Made by a program: the position numbers and the translations under genes | Assembly (NCBI GenBank): GCA_963576725.1 | Contig: OY755246.1 | Coordinates: 76,786,239-76,850,238, forward strand | Length of the DNA stretch: 64,000 bases | Direction of reading: 5' to 3' | Origin: Azorinus chamasolen | Lineage: Eukaryota; Mollusca; Bivalvia; Cardiida; Solecurtidae | Shown here: positions 56,101 through 59,629 of the stretch, one piece after another | How positions within the stretch are numbered: the stretch's first letter is position 1 | Layout: the number at the start of each line of letters is the position of its first letter | Notes under the pieces: generated by a model | The model's database searches: none | The model's input: the letters and a program-made list of their open reading frames with translations, nothing else | Told to the model about the DNA's origin: nothing

Positions 56101-58413
56101 TTTATTACAAATTTCAATACCTACTGAATATTTATGGAGAAAATAGTTATAATGAAATGTGGAAGGTGGAACATTGTAGCCATTTTAGGAACAAAAGAAA
56201 CAGATATATCAAATTCCATTAGCAAACAGAGCAGACCCTGATCAGACGGCTCCTCTAGGAGCCGTCTGATCTGGGTCTGCTCAGTTTGCAGGTGCATGAA
56301 AACATGTTTGTATGAGGGAAAGGGTTAAGCAAACAGAGCAGAAAGATAGCTGGTTGTGGGTCTTCTCTGTTTGCAAAGGTGTTAAAAGGCATATACAGTA
56401 TATTGGCGATATTTCGAGCACCGTCGGGAATCAGCAAAAACCTCGGATTATCGCAATGCTCGAAATAACCGATCTCTAGCATTTTGTGTCATTTCCAAGA
56501 GCATTGTTTGACGACAAGAGGAAGCATATTTCTTCACAGTAAACTTTTTAACATTATCATAAACTTCAATGCATATATAATTCATCGATTCTTTCCTTAT
56601 ATAAGTGATAACAGAAAACACCATTTACGTTGGCGACCGAAGTTTTGAACAGTATACTGTAATTTGTATGGGTCCGTTCAACGGACCCTTCACAATAAAC
56701 TCAAAACTTGTTTCAAACCATTTAGACATATCCCTTGAACAGTCGTGGCATATAGCGTTATGTCGTTTATTTTTGCATATTTTCCATTTGTCGACATTAA
56801 TTTAGTTATTGGTGCTGAGTTGGTGCACAAACAAACATTTTCGTTTCGTTCCCGTGCTGTTTCGTAGTAAGGAAAATCAGGGCGAGTGACCAAATTAATT
56901 AATACTCGGAACACTCGGCTTTTTTTGTCTGACATAGTTATTCTCGTTCATCTCTCGTAGCAAGAGTCTGCATGAACGAGACTGTCTAAAATCAACAAAA
57001 AGATTGCGAATTTCAAAGCACTACACGAAAAGCACTGCACTATTTCTAAATTTAAAGCAGAAAGACGTTATATGGCACCCTTTCAGCGGCACCGAAAAAT
57101 CACAACACGTTTGCGAACGTATGCAATTTATGATTGTGACTCTTCGATTATTAAGACTTCAGTCTACTAAATTCTCATCATTATTTACACCAAAGTAAAG
57201 TCTGCATTCAATGAATGTGTTATTCACACATTTGGAAGATCTAATGTCCCATAGACGGATCTTTCAAAAGGTCACGACAACGTATCGAGAAGGTGTGAAT
57301 AATTACCTCGGAGGTTGGAAAACACCGTGCTCGAATTAAACAATCAATAAAGGGAACCAGAATGATCCGCGGGACCAGCACACATGCTCGAATTTTCGGA
57401 TTATCGCTATTCGGATAAATGCAGGTATTTTCAATTAGATTTGATAGAATTTGAGCCGGGACCTCAACACTCCCTCGGAATAAGAGGGTATCTCGGAAAA
57501 ACGAGAGTCGAAATAACGCCGTTATACTGTATCTCTGAAATAAAGGGTTAATCTTTATGATCATCTAGGTATCGGTGTTTGACTCTATTAATTTTTATAT
57601 CCCCGCAAACTTATTTGAGAGGGTATTCTGGAATCGCTCTGTCCAGTGGTCGGTCTGTCCGTCTGCATTTGAACATGGTAGTTAGTGTTGCAAACTCCTC
57701 GTTCAGTTTAGCACTAGGCATTGCAGAATTATTTTTGTCATTTGGTCCTGTAAAATGGGAAGCTGGTGTCACAAACTCCAACTTCAGTTGGGTTTTGTTT
57801 TCAGTAAATTTCAGTGAAAGTTTATATACATGGTCTCTATGAAGTGTATTTGCGCATTACATAATTTTTGTTTGCCTGTATCCAAATACACTGTTTGCAA
57901 AGCAATTAGACCATCCCCATTTCTCATTTCTTAGAACGCGCCTTATATTTCACCTATTATTTCAGCCAAAGCATATGAAGAAGTCCAGCAAGAAGATATG
58001 GTTTAGTGATGAAACGCCCACAAAAATAACAGTCAAGGTATGTACAGTGGAACCTGGATATCTCAGACTTGGATAACTCTAATTTACAATACAGAATTGG
58101 TCTAAAATATATCCCTATGCATATCTAGAAACACATGAGACAGCCTAAGGACTAAATGCTCTATTTATCACAATGGTTTCAAGAAGTGGTTATTACAGAG
58201 GCGTAGAACGGTGTATTTATGGAGAAAAGGGTTAATTACTCATCGGCCTGCAGAAAAGGCTAACAGTAAAATATGATTTACTATTCATTGTCATTTCAGT
58301 TAAATGCAGACTTTGAGAAAGTAGCGTGTGGGAAAACTGACGACCAGATACACATGACGGAGATGGCAAGATCTATCACACAAGTGCTCAGACCAAGACA
58401 TCTTGTATTATAG
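32118..58413 (+). CDS. Myb: Myb transcription factor (animal B-Myb/c-Myb family), 12 exons
   Basis: Sequence-specific DNA-binding nuclear factor. In animals B-Myb-type proteins work with the MuvB/DREAM core to switch on G2/M genes. The twelve exons (listed separately) join in phase to 572 codons and a TAG. Residues 49-98, 101-150 and 153-202 are the R1, R2 and R3 repeats, with tryptophans 52/72/91, 104/124/143 and 156/175/194. Cys139 in GKQCRERW is the conserved R2 cysteine. Residues 283-350 carry LDLV, VTPIKF, an INQLRSPVQLIPLSS stretch and the basic RRSKKKRKR, as in the family's central conserved region. TPIKNLPFSPSQ is at 461-472. VACGKTDDQ..MTE..AR at 543-559 matches the region mapped in human B-Myb as MuvB-binding. 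The length is shorter than human B-Myb (about 700). The TPTPFK block is not recognised and may be lost or hidden in the 200-N gap. Exon 1 is the least certain part. Confidence 0.93.
32776..33540 (+). pseudogene. LINE 3' fragment in Myb intron 1
   Basis: The translation HHPYLGVELSD, then KASRVLGFLKRNLRHCPKS and YQSLVRPRLEYSSPIWNP, is the C-terminal part of a jockey/CR1-type reverse transcriptase. An in-frame TGA at 32936-32938 sits where Trp is expected before KYNIHI. A frameshift follows near 33185 (TMLQQLNWPMLQQRR continues in another frame). Inactive relic, same direction as Myb, different from the LINE at 20 kb. Confidence 0.8.
33795..33945. repeat. Family A MITE, left half
   Basis: TTACTCCCTTAATACACCTG, GAGCCATCTGATCAGGGTCT and GCTCTGTTTGCTAATGG. 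Cut off on the right by unclassified sequence. Confidence 0.5.
33946..34600. other. Unclassified intronic sequence
   Basis: Includes scattered GTCCGTGGTACTT, GTTCGTGGTATTAAG and ACCACGAGATTCGTG motifs (33988, 34187, 34551) that may be ends of an old inverted repeat. No coding signal. Confidence 0.35.
34600..34690. repeat. Family D fragment
   Basis: ACAGCTTGAATACTACTGG, CAGAGTTACTCGGTGTCTC and ATCTAGATCCAAGCC. Confidence 0.5.
34701..34993. repeat. Family A MITE with a 12-bp tandem expansion
   Basis: TTAA at both ends. ACAAACAGAGTAGACCCAGA / CAGGGTCTGCTCTG hairpin. The module TCATTATTTCTG is repeated four times at 34917-34964. Its right TTAA is shared with the next element. Confidence 0.78.
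34990..35243. repeat. Family A MITE, sharing TTAA with its neighbour
   Basis: TTAACCCTTTTTGTAATG start, GCAAACAAAGCAGACCCTGA / GGGTTTACTCTGTTTGC hairpin around CTATAGGAGCC, and AAGGAAATGGTTAA end. Its left TTAA (34990-34993) is also the right TTAA of the preceding element. Confidence 0.75.
35268..35435. repeat. Family C MITE in Myb intron 1
   Basis: CAGAGCTAAAGATAAAG start and CGCATCTTATCTGGACCTCTG end. The hairpin's right arm is partly deleted (GTCTCTCCGAGAGAGTGG). Ends 26 bp before exon 2. Confidence 0.72.
35462..35606 (+). CDS. Myb: Myb exon 2 (acidic N-terminus and start of R1)
   Basis: Acceptor TATTTTCAG, donor GAG|GTAAGA. Encodes residues 8-56, including the acidic run SSDEDTDD and the R1 opening RGRWLREE. 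A family C MITE ends 26 bp upstream. Confidence 0.88.
35664..35946. repeat. Family A MITE with duplicated left arm
   Basis: GCAAACAGAGTAGACCCAGA and GCAAACAGAGTAGACTTAGA occur in tandem without a proper right arm. Ends CAGGTAAAGGGTTAA. Confidence 0.65.
36120..36360. repeat. Family A MITE 30 bp before Myb exon 3
   Basis: TTAA at both ends, CTCTTTAATCCCTG start, GCAAAGAGGGCAGACCCAGA / ACGGTCTGCTCAGTTTGC hairpin, and ATTCATGGAGCAAAGGGTTAA end. Confidence 0.8.
36391..36543 (+). CDS. Myb: Myb exon 3 (R1 and start of R2)
   Basis: Acceptor TTGATTTTAG, donor GAG|GTTGGT, 51 codons in phase 0. Encodes residues 57-107 with Trp72 and Trp91 of R1 and KGPWTKE opening R2. A family A MITE ends 30 bp upstream. 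Confidence 0.95.
36617..37100. repeat. Family A and family C pieces, interleaved (Myb intron 3)
   Basis: Family A sequence (CCCTTTCCCTCATACC ... TTTCTGACATGAATAT) runs straight into a family C piece (CTCCTTTATTTCTCCAAC). The C hairpin is itself interrupted near 36915-37015 by GCAAACAGCAGAGCC-type sequence. Confidence 0.55.
37258..37397. repeat. Fold-back repeat in Myb intron 3
   Basis: TATTCTAGAATCGCCCTGCA with GTTTTAAGAATTCC is mirrored by GGATTCCTAAAACATGCAGG and CAATTCTAGAATTGTCC. Not related to families A-F by eye. Confidence 0.65.
37430..37590. repeat. Family A MITE, right half
   Basis: ACAGTGTAAACCCAAATG, CTGCTTTGTTTGCTTG, CATGTGCCATTATGAAAA and ATTCATAGAGGAAGGGTTAA. Confidence 0.6.
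37705..37944. repeat. Chimeric MITE: family B core with family A ends
   Basis: TTAA at both ends. The inner part is family B in reverse (AACCATTGTGATAGATAGAG ... CTATTCATCACAATGG). The right end (GGCGTAGAAAGGCATACTTA, GGAGGAAAGGGTTAA) is family A. A second copy of the same joint occurs at 58145-58236. Confidence 0.7.
37965..38115. repeat. Family C fragment (Myb intron 3)
   Basis: TTTCAAAAATAACTTCTTAA, GATTCTAAAGAGTGGCCACA and TTGGGTTTGGTGGAGAAATG. One hairpin arm only. Confidence 0.55.
38237..38340 (+). CDS. Myb: Myb exon 4 (R2)
   Basis: Acceptor GTATACAG, donor AG|GTAAGC. Residues 108-142 with Trp124 and GRTGKQCRER. Two bases of the Arg142 codon are at its end. Confidence 0.95.
38667..38861. 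repeat. Family E (pogo-like) MITE
   Basis: TA-flanked CAGTAGGACCTGTCCTAAGG ... CTTAAGACAGGTTCTACTG. Internal GTGGTTGCTTCATGCAGGG and AAAGCTCCTATAGGACTTTT. Confidence 0.72.
38980..39220. repeat. Family A MITE (Myb intron 4)
   Basis: TAGCCCTTTCCCCGATATAC start, ACAAATAGATTATAACC / CAGGGTCTGCTATGTTTGC hairpin around CTCCTGTAGGA, and ATTCATTAAGGAATGGG end. Ends 58 bp before exon 5. Confidence 0.65.
39279..39407 (+). CDS. Myb: Myb exon 5 (end of R2, most of R3)
   Basis: Acceptor CTTGTGTAG, donor AAG|GTAGAG. Residues 142-185: WHNHLNPDIKK, Trp156, Trp175 and KFLPGR. Confidence 0.95.
39471..39573. repeat. Family A MITE, hairpin deleted
   Basis: TTAACCCATATATATTG start, GCAAATAGCAGACCC, CTGCTATAAAAGGCG and ACTCTATGGAGTAACGGGTTAA end. 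Confidence 0.55.
39695..39896. repeat. Family A MITE pieces
   Basis: Left arm GCAAAAAGTGTAGACCC with GGCTCCTGTAAG, then a second partial copy, GCAAACAAACAGAGCAGACC to CATATTTATGGAGTATAG. Confidence 0.5.
39896..40473. repeat. Family A MITE interrupted by a larger repeat
   Basis: Family A ends (TAGCCCTTTCCCAGTTAAAC; GATCTGGGTCTAATCTGTTT; GAAGAAAAGGGTTAA) surround an unrelated repeat at about 39994-40355. Confidence 0.65.
39994..40355 (+). repeat. Interspersed repeat containing TGTCAAGGTCATCC modules
   Basis: ATGCATATTGTTTTTGCCCT start, then two diverged tandem modules with AACATTGGTCATAACTTTTG, GAGACTTGATATTT and GTGACATGTCAAGGTCATCC, ending CACAAACACATCTTGTT. A second copy lies at 53952-54357. 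Both are inserted in family A elements. Confidence 0.75.
40498..42046 (+). repeat. Tandem array of about 150-220-bp units with GTCTCCCCC ends
   Basis: Bounded by ATGTCTCCCCC at 40498 and GGGGGAGACAT near 42030. From 40848 to about 41960 there are about seven units sharing TCTCTGAAACCAGTAGGGCT, AGAGTCACCAAACTTCACAG, CACCAGCATGAGTTGTT and GAGTTATTGCCCCTGA. Short open frames (40680-41111, 41179-41475) are by-products. Confidence 0.8.
42061..43570 (+). repeat. Repeat block bounded by TATACGCCCGT / ACGGGCGTATA
   Basis: Inverted ends TATACGCCCGT (42062) and ACGGGCGTATA (about 43559). Inside are two copies of a unit with TAACATCTCTAACTCAAGTT and CCTGCCAAGTCCCGG. About four copies follow of a unit with AACTTAGAATTTTTGGTTAA and GGAACACTTGTTCACC. 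A SINE is inserted near the right end. No transposase. Confidence 0.7.
43157..43480 (-). repeat. tRNA-derived SINE
   Basis: Minus strand. The head has box A TGGCTCAGTGGTAGAGCG and box B GGTTCGATCCC. A body with GGCACTATAACTTGTCTC-type sequence follows, then GACGTTAAACCCAACTC and a (ACTC)n tail. Flanks share AACTTG, a probable target duplication. The tail matches the SINE near 10.9 kb. Such tails are known from mollusc SINEs. Confidence 0.85.
43590..43920. repeat. Two family A MITE copies, first partial
   Basis: Partial copy 43590-43704 (CCTTTACAAACAATAGATC). A fuller copy at 43702-43920 has CAGACAGCTCCTTTAGGAGC apex, CAGGGTCTTTTCTGTTTGC and ATTCATTGAAGTAGAGG. Confidence 0.6.
43940..44188. 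repeat. Family A MITE, CCTGTTCTGTATTTA subtype
   Basis: TTAA at both ends. Full hairpin GCAAACAGAGCAGACCCCGA / GATCTGGGTCTACTCTGTTT around GGCTCCTATAGGAGCC. GAGGGAAGGG end. Ends 55 bp before Myb exon 6. Confidence 0.85.
44244..44483 (+). CDS. Myb: Myb exon 6 (end of R3 and linker)
   Basis: Acceptor GCTTACAG, donor AA|GTGAGT. Begins TDNAIKNHWNSTMRRR, the R3 recognition helix with Trp194, then an acidic and Thr/Ser-rich linker to residue 265. It follows the longest intron but one (4.8 kb), filled with repeats. A family A MITE ends 55 bp upstream. Confidence 0.93.
44530..44778. repeat. Family B MITE (Myb intron 6)
   Basis: CCCATTCCCTCATATTGACA start, arms AACCATTGTGATAAATAGAG / CTCTATTTATTACAATGG around GCTCTATAATAGC, and CTATGAGGAAAAGGATTAA end. 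Confidence 0.75.
45282..45469. repeat. Family C MITE, well-preserved hairpin
   Basis: GATACAGATAACGGTGCTTA start, hairpin TGTGACCACTCTTTAGAATT / GATTCTAAAGAGTGGTCAGA around GTCGCTTTGAGAC, and CGCATCTTATCTAGACCTCT end. Confidence 0.78.
45543..46879 (-). mobile_element. mariner (Tc1/mariner, DD34D) element
   Basis: TA-flanked (45541-45542 and 46880-46881). About 26-bp terminal inverted repeats start CGAGGGGTGTTCC and differ by only a few bases. 1337 bp, near the normal size for mariner. Transposase on the minus strand. The short ORF-free ends and near-identical TIRs suggest a fairly recent insertion into Myb intron 6. Confidence 0.93.
45605..46689 (-). pseudogene. mariner transposase, one frameshift
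   Basis: Cuts and pastes the element at TA sites. The N-terminal part (46689-46210) has paired helix-turn-helix motifs, visible as SHRTVCRWVAKF and a second FTVRQLARMTNLS, joined by a GRPA linker. The C-terminal part (46249-45605) has TGDETW, HDNAPAH and YSPDLAPCDYFLF. The second and third catalytic Asp are 34 residues apart, so DD34D is complete. The two parts are in different frames. The joint falls at a run of six T (46259-46264) where one more base would restore AKKLLKMYPK. No other break is seen, so it was probably inactivated recently or is a sequencing error. Confidence 0.92.
46940..47260. repeat. Repeat end and poly-G tract
   Basis: TTATGCCCCACAAGGTGGTG with GGGGGCATATA near 46951-46981 resembles the start of the repeat at 53952. 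An uninterrupted run of 18 G lies at 47226-47243. Confidence 0.55.
47320..47440. repeat. Family F hairpin repeat (Myb intron 6)
   Basis: AAGAACATCCTTCAGGAACC, CTGATCTTGGTCGACACTG and TAGGGACACTGTACACTAAT. Confidence 0.45.
47461..47585 (+). CDS. Myb: Myb exon 7 (LDLV / VTPIKF block)
   Basis: Acceptor CTCTCTTTCAG, donor AAA|GTAAGT. Residues 265-307, including TLDLVSGTD and GVTPIKFTSLSDK, a conserved TP site of B-Myb-type proteins. Confidence 0.88.
47629..47972. repeat. Two adjoining family A pieces (Myb intron 7)
   Basis: 47629-47835: TAACACTTTGCTCCATAAAT, GCAAACAGAGTAGACCCAGA, GGCGCCTGTTGGAGCC. 47838-47972: opposite orientation, GCAAACAGATCAGACCC, CTGCTATAGGAGCCGTC and GGCGTATTTATAATGGAG. 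Confidence 0.68.
48363..49219. mobile_element. hAT-like element, CAGTGTTC ends
   Basis: Inverted ends CAGTGTTC and GAACACTG, immediately flanked by GGGGT on both sides (48358-48362 and 49220-49224 region). TGGGACCCAGGG and TTGCGTCCCATGGACGCAAC lie near the ends. No transposase. The CAGTG termini are typical of hAT, although the duplication seen is 5 bp rather than 8. Confidence 0.6.
49335..49523. repeat. Family A MITE, partial
   Basis: CTTGAATATTTATACAAAAA, TTGACATCATGAATATTC, GCAAAGTGGATTCAGATC and GGCTCCTACAGG. The right half is missing. Ends 38 bp before Myb exon 8. Confidence 0.5.
49562..49698 (+). CDS. Myb: Myb exon 8 (LIPLSS and basic cluster)
   Basis: Acceptor TATCTTACAG, donor CAG|GTTGGT. 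Residues 307-352: CRFNGHAI..., QLIPLSSLV, VPAILRRSKKKRKRH. The basic cluster is a likely nuclear-localisation signal. Confidence 0.9.
49735..49840. repeat. Family E hairpin core (Myb intron 8)
   Basis: CTGCTTAATGCAGGGTGAAA and TTTCACCCTGCATTAAGCTG arms around GAAAGCTCCAAGAGGAGCTTTC. Pogo-like ends not recognised. Confidence 0.7.
50055..50303. repeat. Family A MITE, well preserved, 37 bp before Myb exon 9
   Basis: TTAA at both ends. CCCTTTACTCCATAAATACA / ATTCGTGGAGTAAAGGG. Hairpin around GGCTCCTGTAGGAGCC. It is preceded (49985-50015) by an inverted orphan end, AGGTGTATTTATGAGTAAAG. Confidence 0.85.
50341..50700 (+). CDS. Myb: Myb exon 9 (TPIKNLPFSPSQ)
   Basis: Acceptor TTCTTTACAG, donor CAG|GTAAGG, 120 codons. 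Residues 353-472, with SQKENIDP and the conserved TPIKNLPFSPSQ at the end. In vertebrates the next residues are aromatic/Leu/Asn. They are not in the next recognised exon. A family A MITE ends 37 bp upstream. Confidence 0.9.
50745..50856. repeat. Family A MITE cut by the assembly gap
   Basis: ATACTCCATAAATATGCC, GCAGACAGAGTAGACCCAGG and the full apex GGCTCCTTCAGGAGCC with right arm CAAGGTCTGCTCTGTTTGCC. Sequence then stops at N. Confidence 0.75.
50857..51056. other. Assembly gap (200 N)
   Basis: A run of 200 undetermined bases in Myb intron 9, between a family A hairpin and a family B hairpin. The round number suggests a placeholder. It could hide repeat or an exon. Confidence 0.98.
51057..51180. 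repeat. Family B MITE, partial
   Basis: ACTTTAGAATAGTGTAG, AACCATTGTGTCAGATAAAT, GCATTTGTTCCTAAGGAGCA and TCACATTGGTTTC, in reverse orientation. The left end is in the gap. Confidence 0.65.
51181..51902. other. No recognised gene; possible old repeat
   Basis: Imperfect fold-back near 51355-51425 (GATTGATTGAGACTAGACCG / GTAGTCTCAACCAATCAC). The 118-codon frame at 51550 has no domain I recognise and I could not fit it as a Myb exon. Confidence 0.35.
51903..52413. repeat. Two family A MITEs (Myb intron 9)
   Basis: 51903-52170: TTAACTCTTTCCCTGTTGC, GCAGACCCTGATCAGATGGC, GGCTCCTATAGGATC, GGAAAGAG. 52180-52413: GCAAACAACAGAACCTGATC / GATCTGGATCTACTCTGTTT, AAAAGGGTTAA. Confidence 0.65.
52608..52840. 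repeat. Family B MITE
   Basis: TTAA at both ends, CCCATTCCCTCATACTGATG / TGAGGTAATGGG, hairpin GATAAATAGAGCATTTGCTC around TTAAAGG. Confidence 0.85.
53335..53410. repeat. Family D fragment
   Basis: GCAAACAGTTTTGATCCAGA, TGGGATGCAGAG and TCTCATCAGGATCCAAACTG. Confidence 0.6.
53505..53695. repeat. Family C MITE with almost perfect 47-bp arms
   Basis: Arms at 53546-53642 (TATACTGTGACCACTCTTTA / TAAAGAGTGGTCACAGTATA) pair at all but about two positions, with a tiny loop. Flanked by ACAGATAAAGGTGCGTACCC and CGCATCTTACCTGGACCTC. About 50 bp before Myb exon 10. Confidence 0.85.
53746..53862 (+). CDS. Myb: Myb exon 10
   Basis: Acceptor CTATTCTTACAG, donor ATT|GTAAGT, 39 codons in phase 0. Residues 473-511 with SILFSPPSIIKET and LPEREIAEVF, weakly like the vertebrate LEED..EVL segment. 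A family C hairpin ends about 50 bp upstream. Confidence 0.8.
53952..54357 (+). repeat. Interspersed repeat, second copy (insert 1)
   Basis: Same family as 39994-40355: ATTGTTTTTGTCCTGTCTG, two modules with CATTGGTCATAACATTTGAG and GTGACATGTCAAGGTCATCC, ending CACAAACACATCTTGTT. Its left end includes ATGCCCCCAGATC. Confidence 0.75.
54445..54694. repeat. Family I MITE, copy 1 (insert 2)
   Basis: TTAA at 54445-54448 and 54691-54694. Ends CCCTTCGCTTGC and GCAAGAGAAGGG. Hairpin GTAAATAGTGCAGACCC / GGGTCTGCACTATTTAC around GAGACAGCTCCTGCAGGAGC. The right half, GTGCAACCAGTGCACTCCAC, is unpaired. Confidence 0.88.
54836..55000. repeat. Family C MITE, 3' end cut by family A
   Basis: CAGAGCTATTGATCAAGATG start and GACAACTCTTTAGAATGGTC / GATTCTAAAGAGTGGTTAC hairpin. 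After TTATTCTTGA the sequence switches to a family A end. Confidence 0.7.
54993..55245. repeat. Family A MITE
   Basis: CTCTTTCCTTCATACAAAC start, GCAAACAGAGTAGACCCAGA / CAGGATCTGCTCTGTTTGC, ATTCATGATGTCATTATTTC and AACAGGGAAAGGG end. Confidence 0.72.
55328..55735. repeat. Family C MITE with nested family I
   Basis: CAGAGCTACAGTTATAGGTG start and ACACATCTTATCTAGACCTCTG-type end at 55735. Flanks TATTAC and TATCAC may be a 6-bp target duplication. The left hairpin arm is deleted. Family I copy 2 sits in its right part. Confidence 0.75.
55457..55710. repeat. Family I MITE, copy 2
   Basis: TTAA at both ends, inside family C sequence GAAAATG|TTAA|TTTACACATC. Very similar to copy 1, about 0.8 kb upstream. 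It differs mainly by a longer (TA)n near 55633 and scattered substitutions. Confidence 0.88.
55752..56078. repeat. Family A half with nested reverse family C MITE
   Basis: Family A left part (TTAACCTTTTACCTCATAAA ... GTAGAATCGGATTTA), then a family C copy in reverse at 55883-56063 (CAGAGGTCCAGATAAGATAC ... ATCTGAAGCTCTG). GATTTA flanks it on both sides. Confidence 0.75.
56079..56328. repeat. Family A MITE, CCTGTTCTATGTTTA subtype, near intact
   Basis: TTAA at both ends. Hairpin GCAAACAGAGCAGACCCTGA / GATCTGGGTCTGCTCAGTTT around GGCTCCTCTAGGAGCC. GAGGGAAAGGG end. Confidence 0.88.
56396..57529. mobile_element. pogo/Tigger-like element without transposase
   Basis: TA-flanked CAGTATATTGGCGATATTTC ... 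GAAATAACGCCGTTATACTG, about 22-bp imperfect TIRs. It interrupts a family A piece (GCAAACAGAGCAGAAAGATA ... GTGTTAAAAGGCATA | CTCTGAAATAAAGGGTTAA). Frames at 56690-56935 and 57241-57564 (minus) have no recognisable domain. Confidence 0.78.
57595..57850 (+). repeat. TGTCCGTC-rich repeat fragment (Myb intron 10)
   Basis: ATATCCCCGCAAACTTATTT, GGGTATTCTGGAATCGCTCT and GGTCGGTCTGTCCGTCTG resemble the start of the block at 42061. Confidence 0.45.
57966..58037 (+). CDS. Myb: Myb exon 11
   Basis: Acceptor TTATTTCAG, donor AAG|GTATGT, 24 codons. Residues 512-535, PKHMKKSSKKIWFSDETPTK. The basic K-KSS-KK run aligns by position with the KKVRKSL motif of vertebrate Mybs. Confidence 0.8.
58145..58236. 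repeat. Chimeric family B/A MITE end
   Basis: CTCTATTTATCACAATGGTT (family B arm), CAAGAAGTGGTTATTACAGA, then GGCGTAGAACGGTGTATTTA and GAGAAAAGGGTTAA (family A end). Same joint as at 37705-37944. Ends 64 bp before Myb exon 12. Confidence 0.65.
58300..58413 (+). CDS. Myb: Myb exon 12 (C-terminal conserved segment and stop)
   Basis: Acceptor GTCATTTCAG, 37 codons and TAG at 58411-58413. Residues 536-572 carry FEKVACGKTDDQ, MTEMARS and a hydrophobic C-terminus LVL, the signature end of c-Myb/B-Myb proteins. Confidence 0.93.
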   Translation, partial: LNADFEKVACGKTDDQIHMTEMARSITQVLRPRHLVL

Positions 58414-58486
58414 CAGAGGTGTTTGAGATTCATATAGCCAGAAATCCCTGTACAGAGTATAGTGGTGTACAATTATATGTGTCTCA

Positions 58487-59625
58487 GGGGTGTGGAAATC
58501 CCATGTCCGACTCGTCCGTCTCGTACATTTGAGATCCCGGAAAAACTGGTTTTTGCAGTTCAATTGTCCGCGGACAAGTAAAGATTCGGGATACTATTAT
58601 CTTGGAAACTTAGATATGCCTTCAAATCTGACCAAAAAGCGCTTAAAAATCCAAAGAAATTGAGATAATCCGCAAATTCTAACATTTATTTACCACTTAC
58701 TCTACTGGTCATCAGCAACAACAAACATTCGCGTCCATTTCATTACCTGTAACCAATAATCGGGTACCAGCATCCCGGTACCAGTGGATAAAAGAAATGG
58801 GTTCAATAAATAAGCTGCCGAATAACGGATTTAGAATAACAGTTGTGGCACTATAAAACTACGGGTATTTCAAAATTTATTTCTAAACTTGATCAAAGCA
58901 AGCCAAATTCCTCGTAACAGTTAAACTCACTCTGAAATAATAAATAAGAGCTTATTTTAATTATCCGAAATTTAAACACGCGTGCGAAGTCTTTTAGTAA
59001 CAAGGTCCGTATTATGCTGAGACCATTAGACTCTGTCCGTGTTTTAGCCCAATCCTAAAAGTACGTCATGTCCGTTTCCACTGTAAACATATTACAAAAT
59101 TGAGAGTTTAAGCAGACGATGGACACATTTCTTAAGCAGACGATGGACACGTTTCTTGTTAGAAAAGACGGTTCAAAGCCCAAAGAAGCCGATGACAAGG
59201 GCAAAAAGCGAACAATAAAGAATGAAAGGGACAATAGCTATGATAAAAACAAGCGTAAACGAACTTTGCAGCAACACTGGTTTGCTGATTTCAAATGGTT
59301 ACGAGAAGACGACGAAAGTCAAACCGTATTTTGTCATGTCTGCCGTTTATATCCCCTAATCGCCGATACTACATCAGTAATGTATAAAGGCAAATGTGTT
59401 GAAAGGCATGATACACTTACTACTCACCAGCAGTCTGCTAAACACGTAGCATGCATGTCGAAATTTGAGAGCAAAAAAGTTGTAGGCAAATTAGACAAAG
59501 CCTTTTCTAAAGTTGAAGCCTCTGAAAGTTTAAATTGGGACAAGTTGAATTATGCTGTGGACAACCAAGTTTTTCTATTTCACTAGTCCGAGGGCAAGTA
59601 GAAAAAAATGAAATTTCCACACCCC
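58487..59625 (+). mobile_element. TIR element carrying a zinc-finger ORF (hAT-like)
   Basis: Inverted ends GGGGTGTGGAAAT / ATTTCCACACCCC, with subterminal GTCCGCGGACAAGTAAA and GTCCGAGGGCAAGTAGAAA. A 9-bp direct repeat TGTGTCTCA flanks it exactly (58478-58486, 59626-59634). Read with the neighbouring bases the ends are CAGGGG..CCCCTG, usual for hAT. It starts 74 bp after the Myb stop codon and contains an AATAAA at 58805. No transposase catalytic domain. Confidence 0.7.
59119..59586 (+). CDS. Zinc-finger (BED/TTF-type) protein in a transposon
   Basis: 155 codons. Residues 42-50 are strongly basic (KNKRKR, likely nuclear signal). FADFKWLREDDES then leads into a finger with Cys72, Cys75, His103 and His109, in the arrangement FCHVC ... 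THQQSAKH. This resembles the N-terminal DNA-binding finger of hAT-derived proteins of the ZNF862/C17orf113 type, by my recollection of those families. The hAT catalytic domain and dimerisation region are absent, so it is a truncated transposase or a transposon-borne DNA-binding fragment. The start contains a 24-bp tandem duplication that repeats MDTFL. Alternatives: exon of a spliced transposase whose rest was deleted. Confidence 0.6.
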   Translation: MDTFLKQTMDTFLVRKDGSKPKEADDKGKKRTIKNERDNSYDKNKRKRTLQQHWFADFKWLREDDESQTVFCHVCRLYPLIADTTSVMYKGKCVERHDTLTTHQQSAKHVACMSKFESKKVVGKLDKAFSKVEASESLNWDKLNYAVDNQVFLFH

Positions 59626-59629
59626 TGTG

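Noticed and set aside
57241..57564. 107-codon minus frame as pogo transposase remnant
   Set aside because: No DDE or CENP-B-like helix-turn-helix residues visible.
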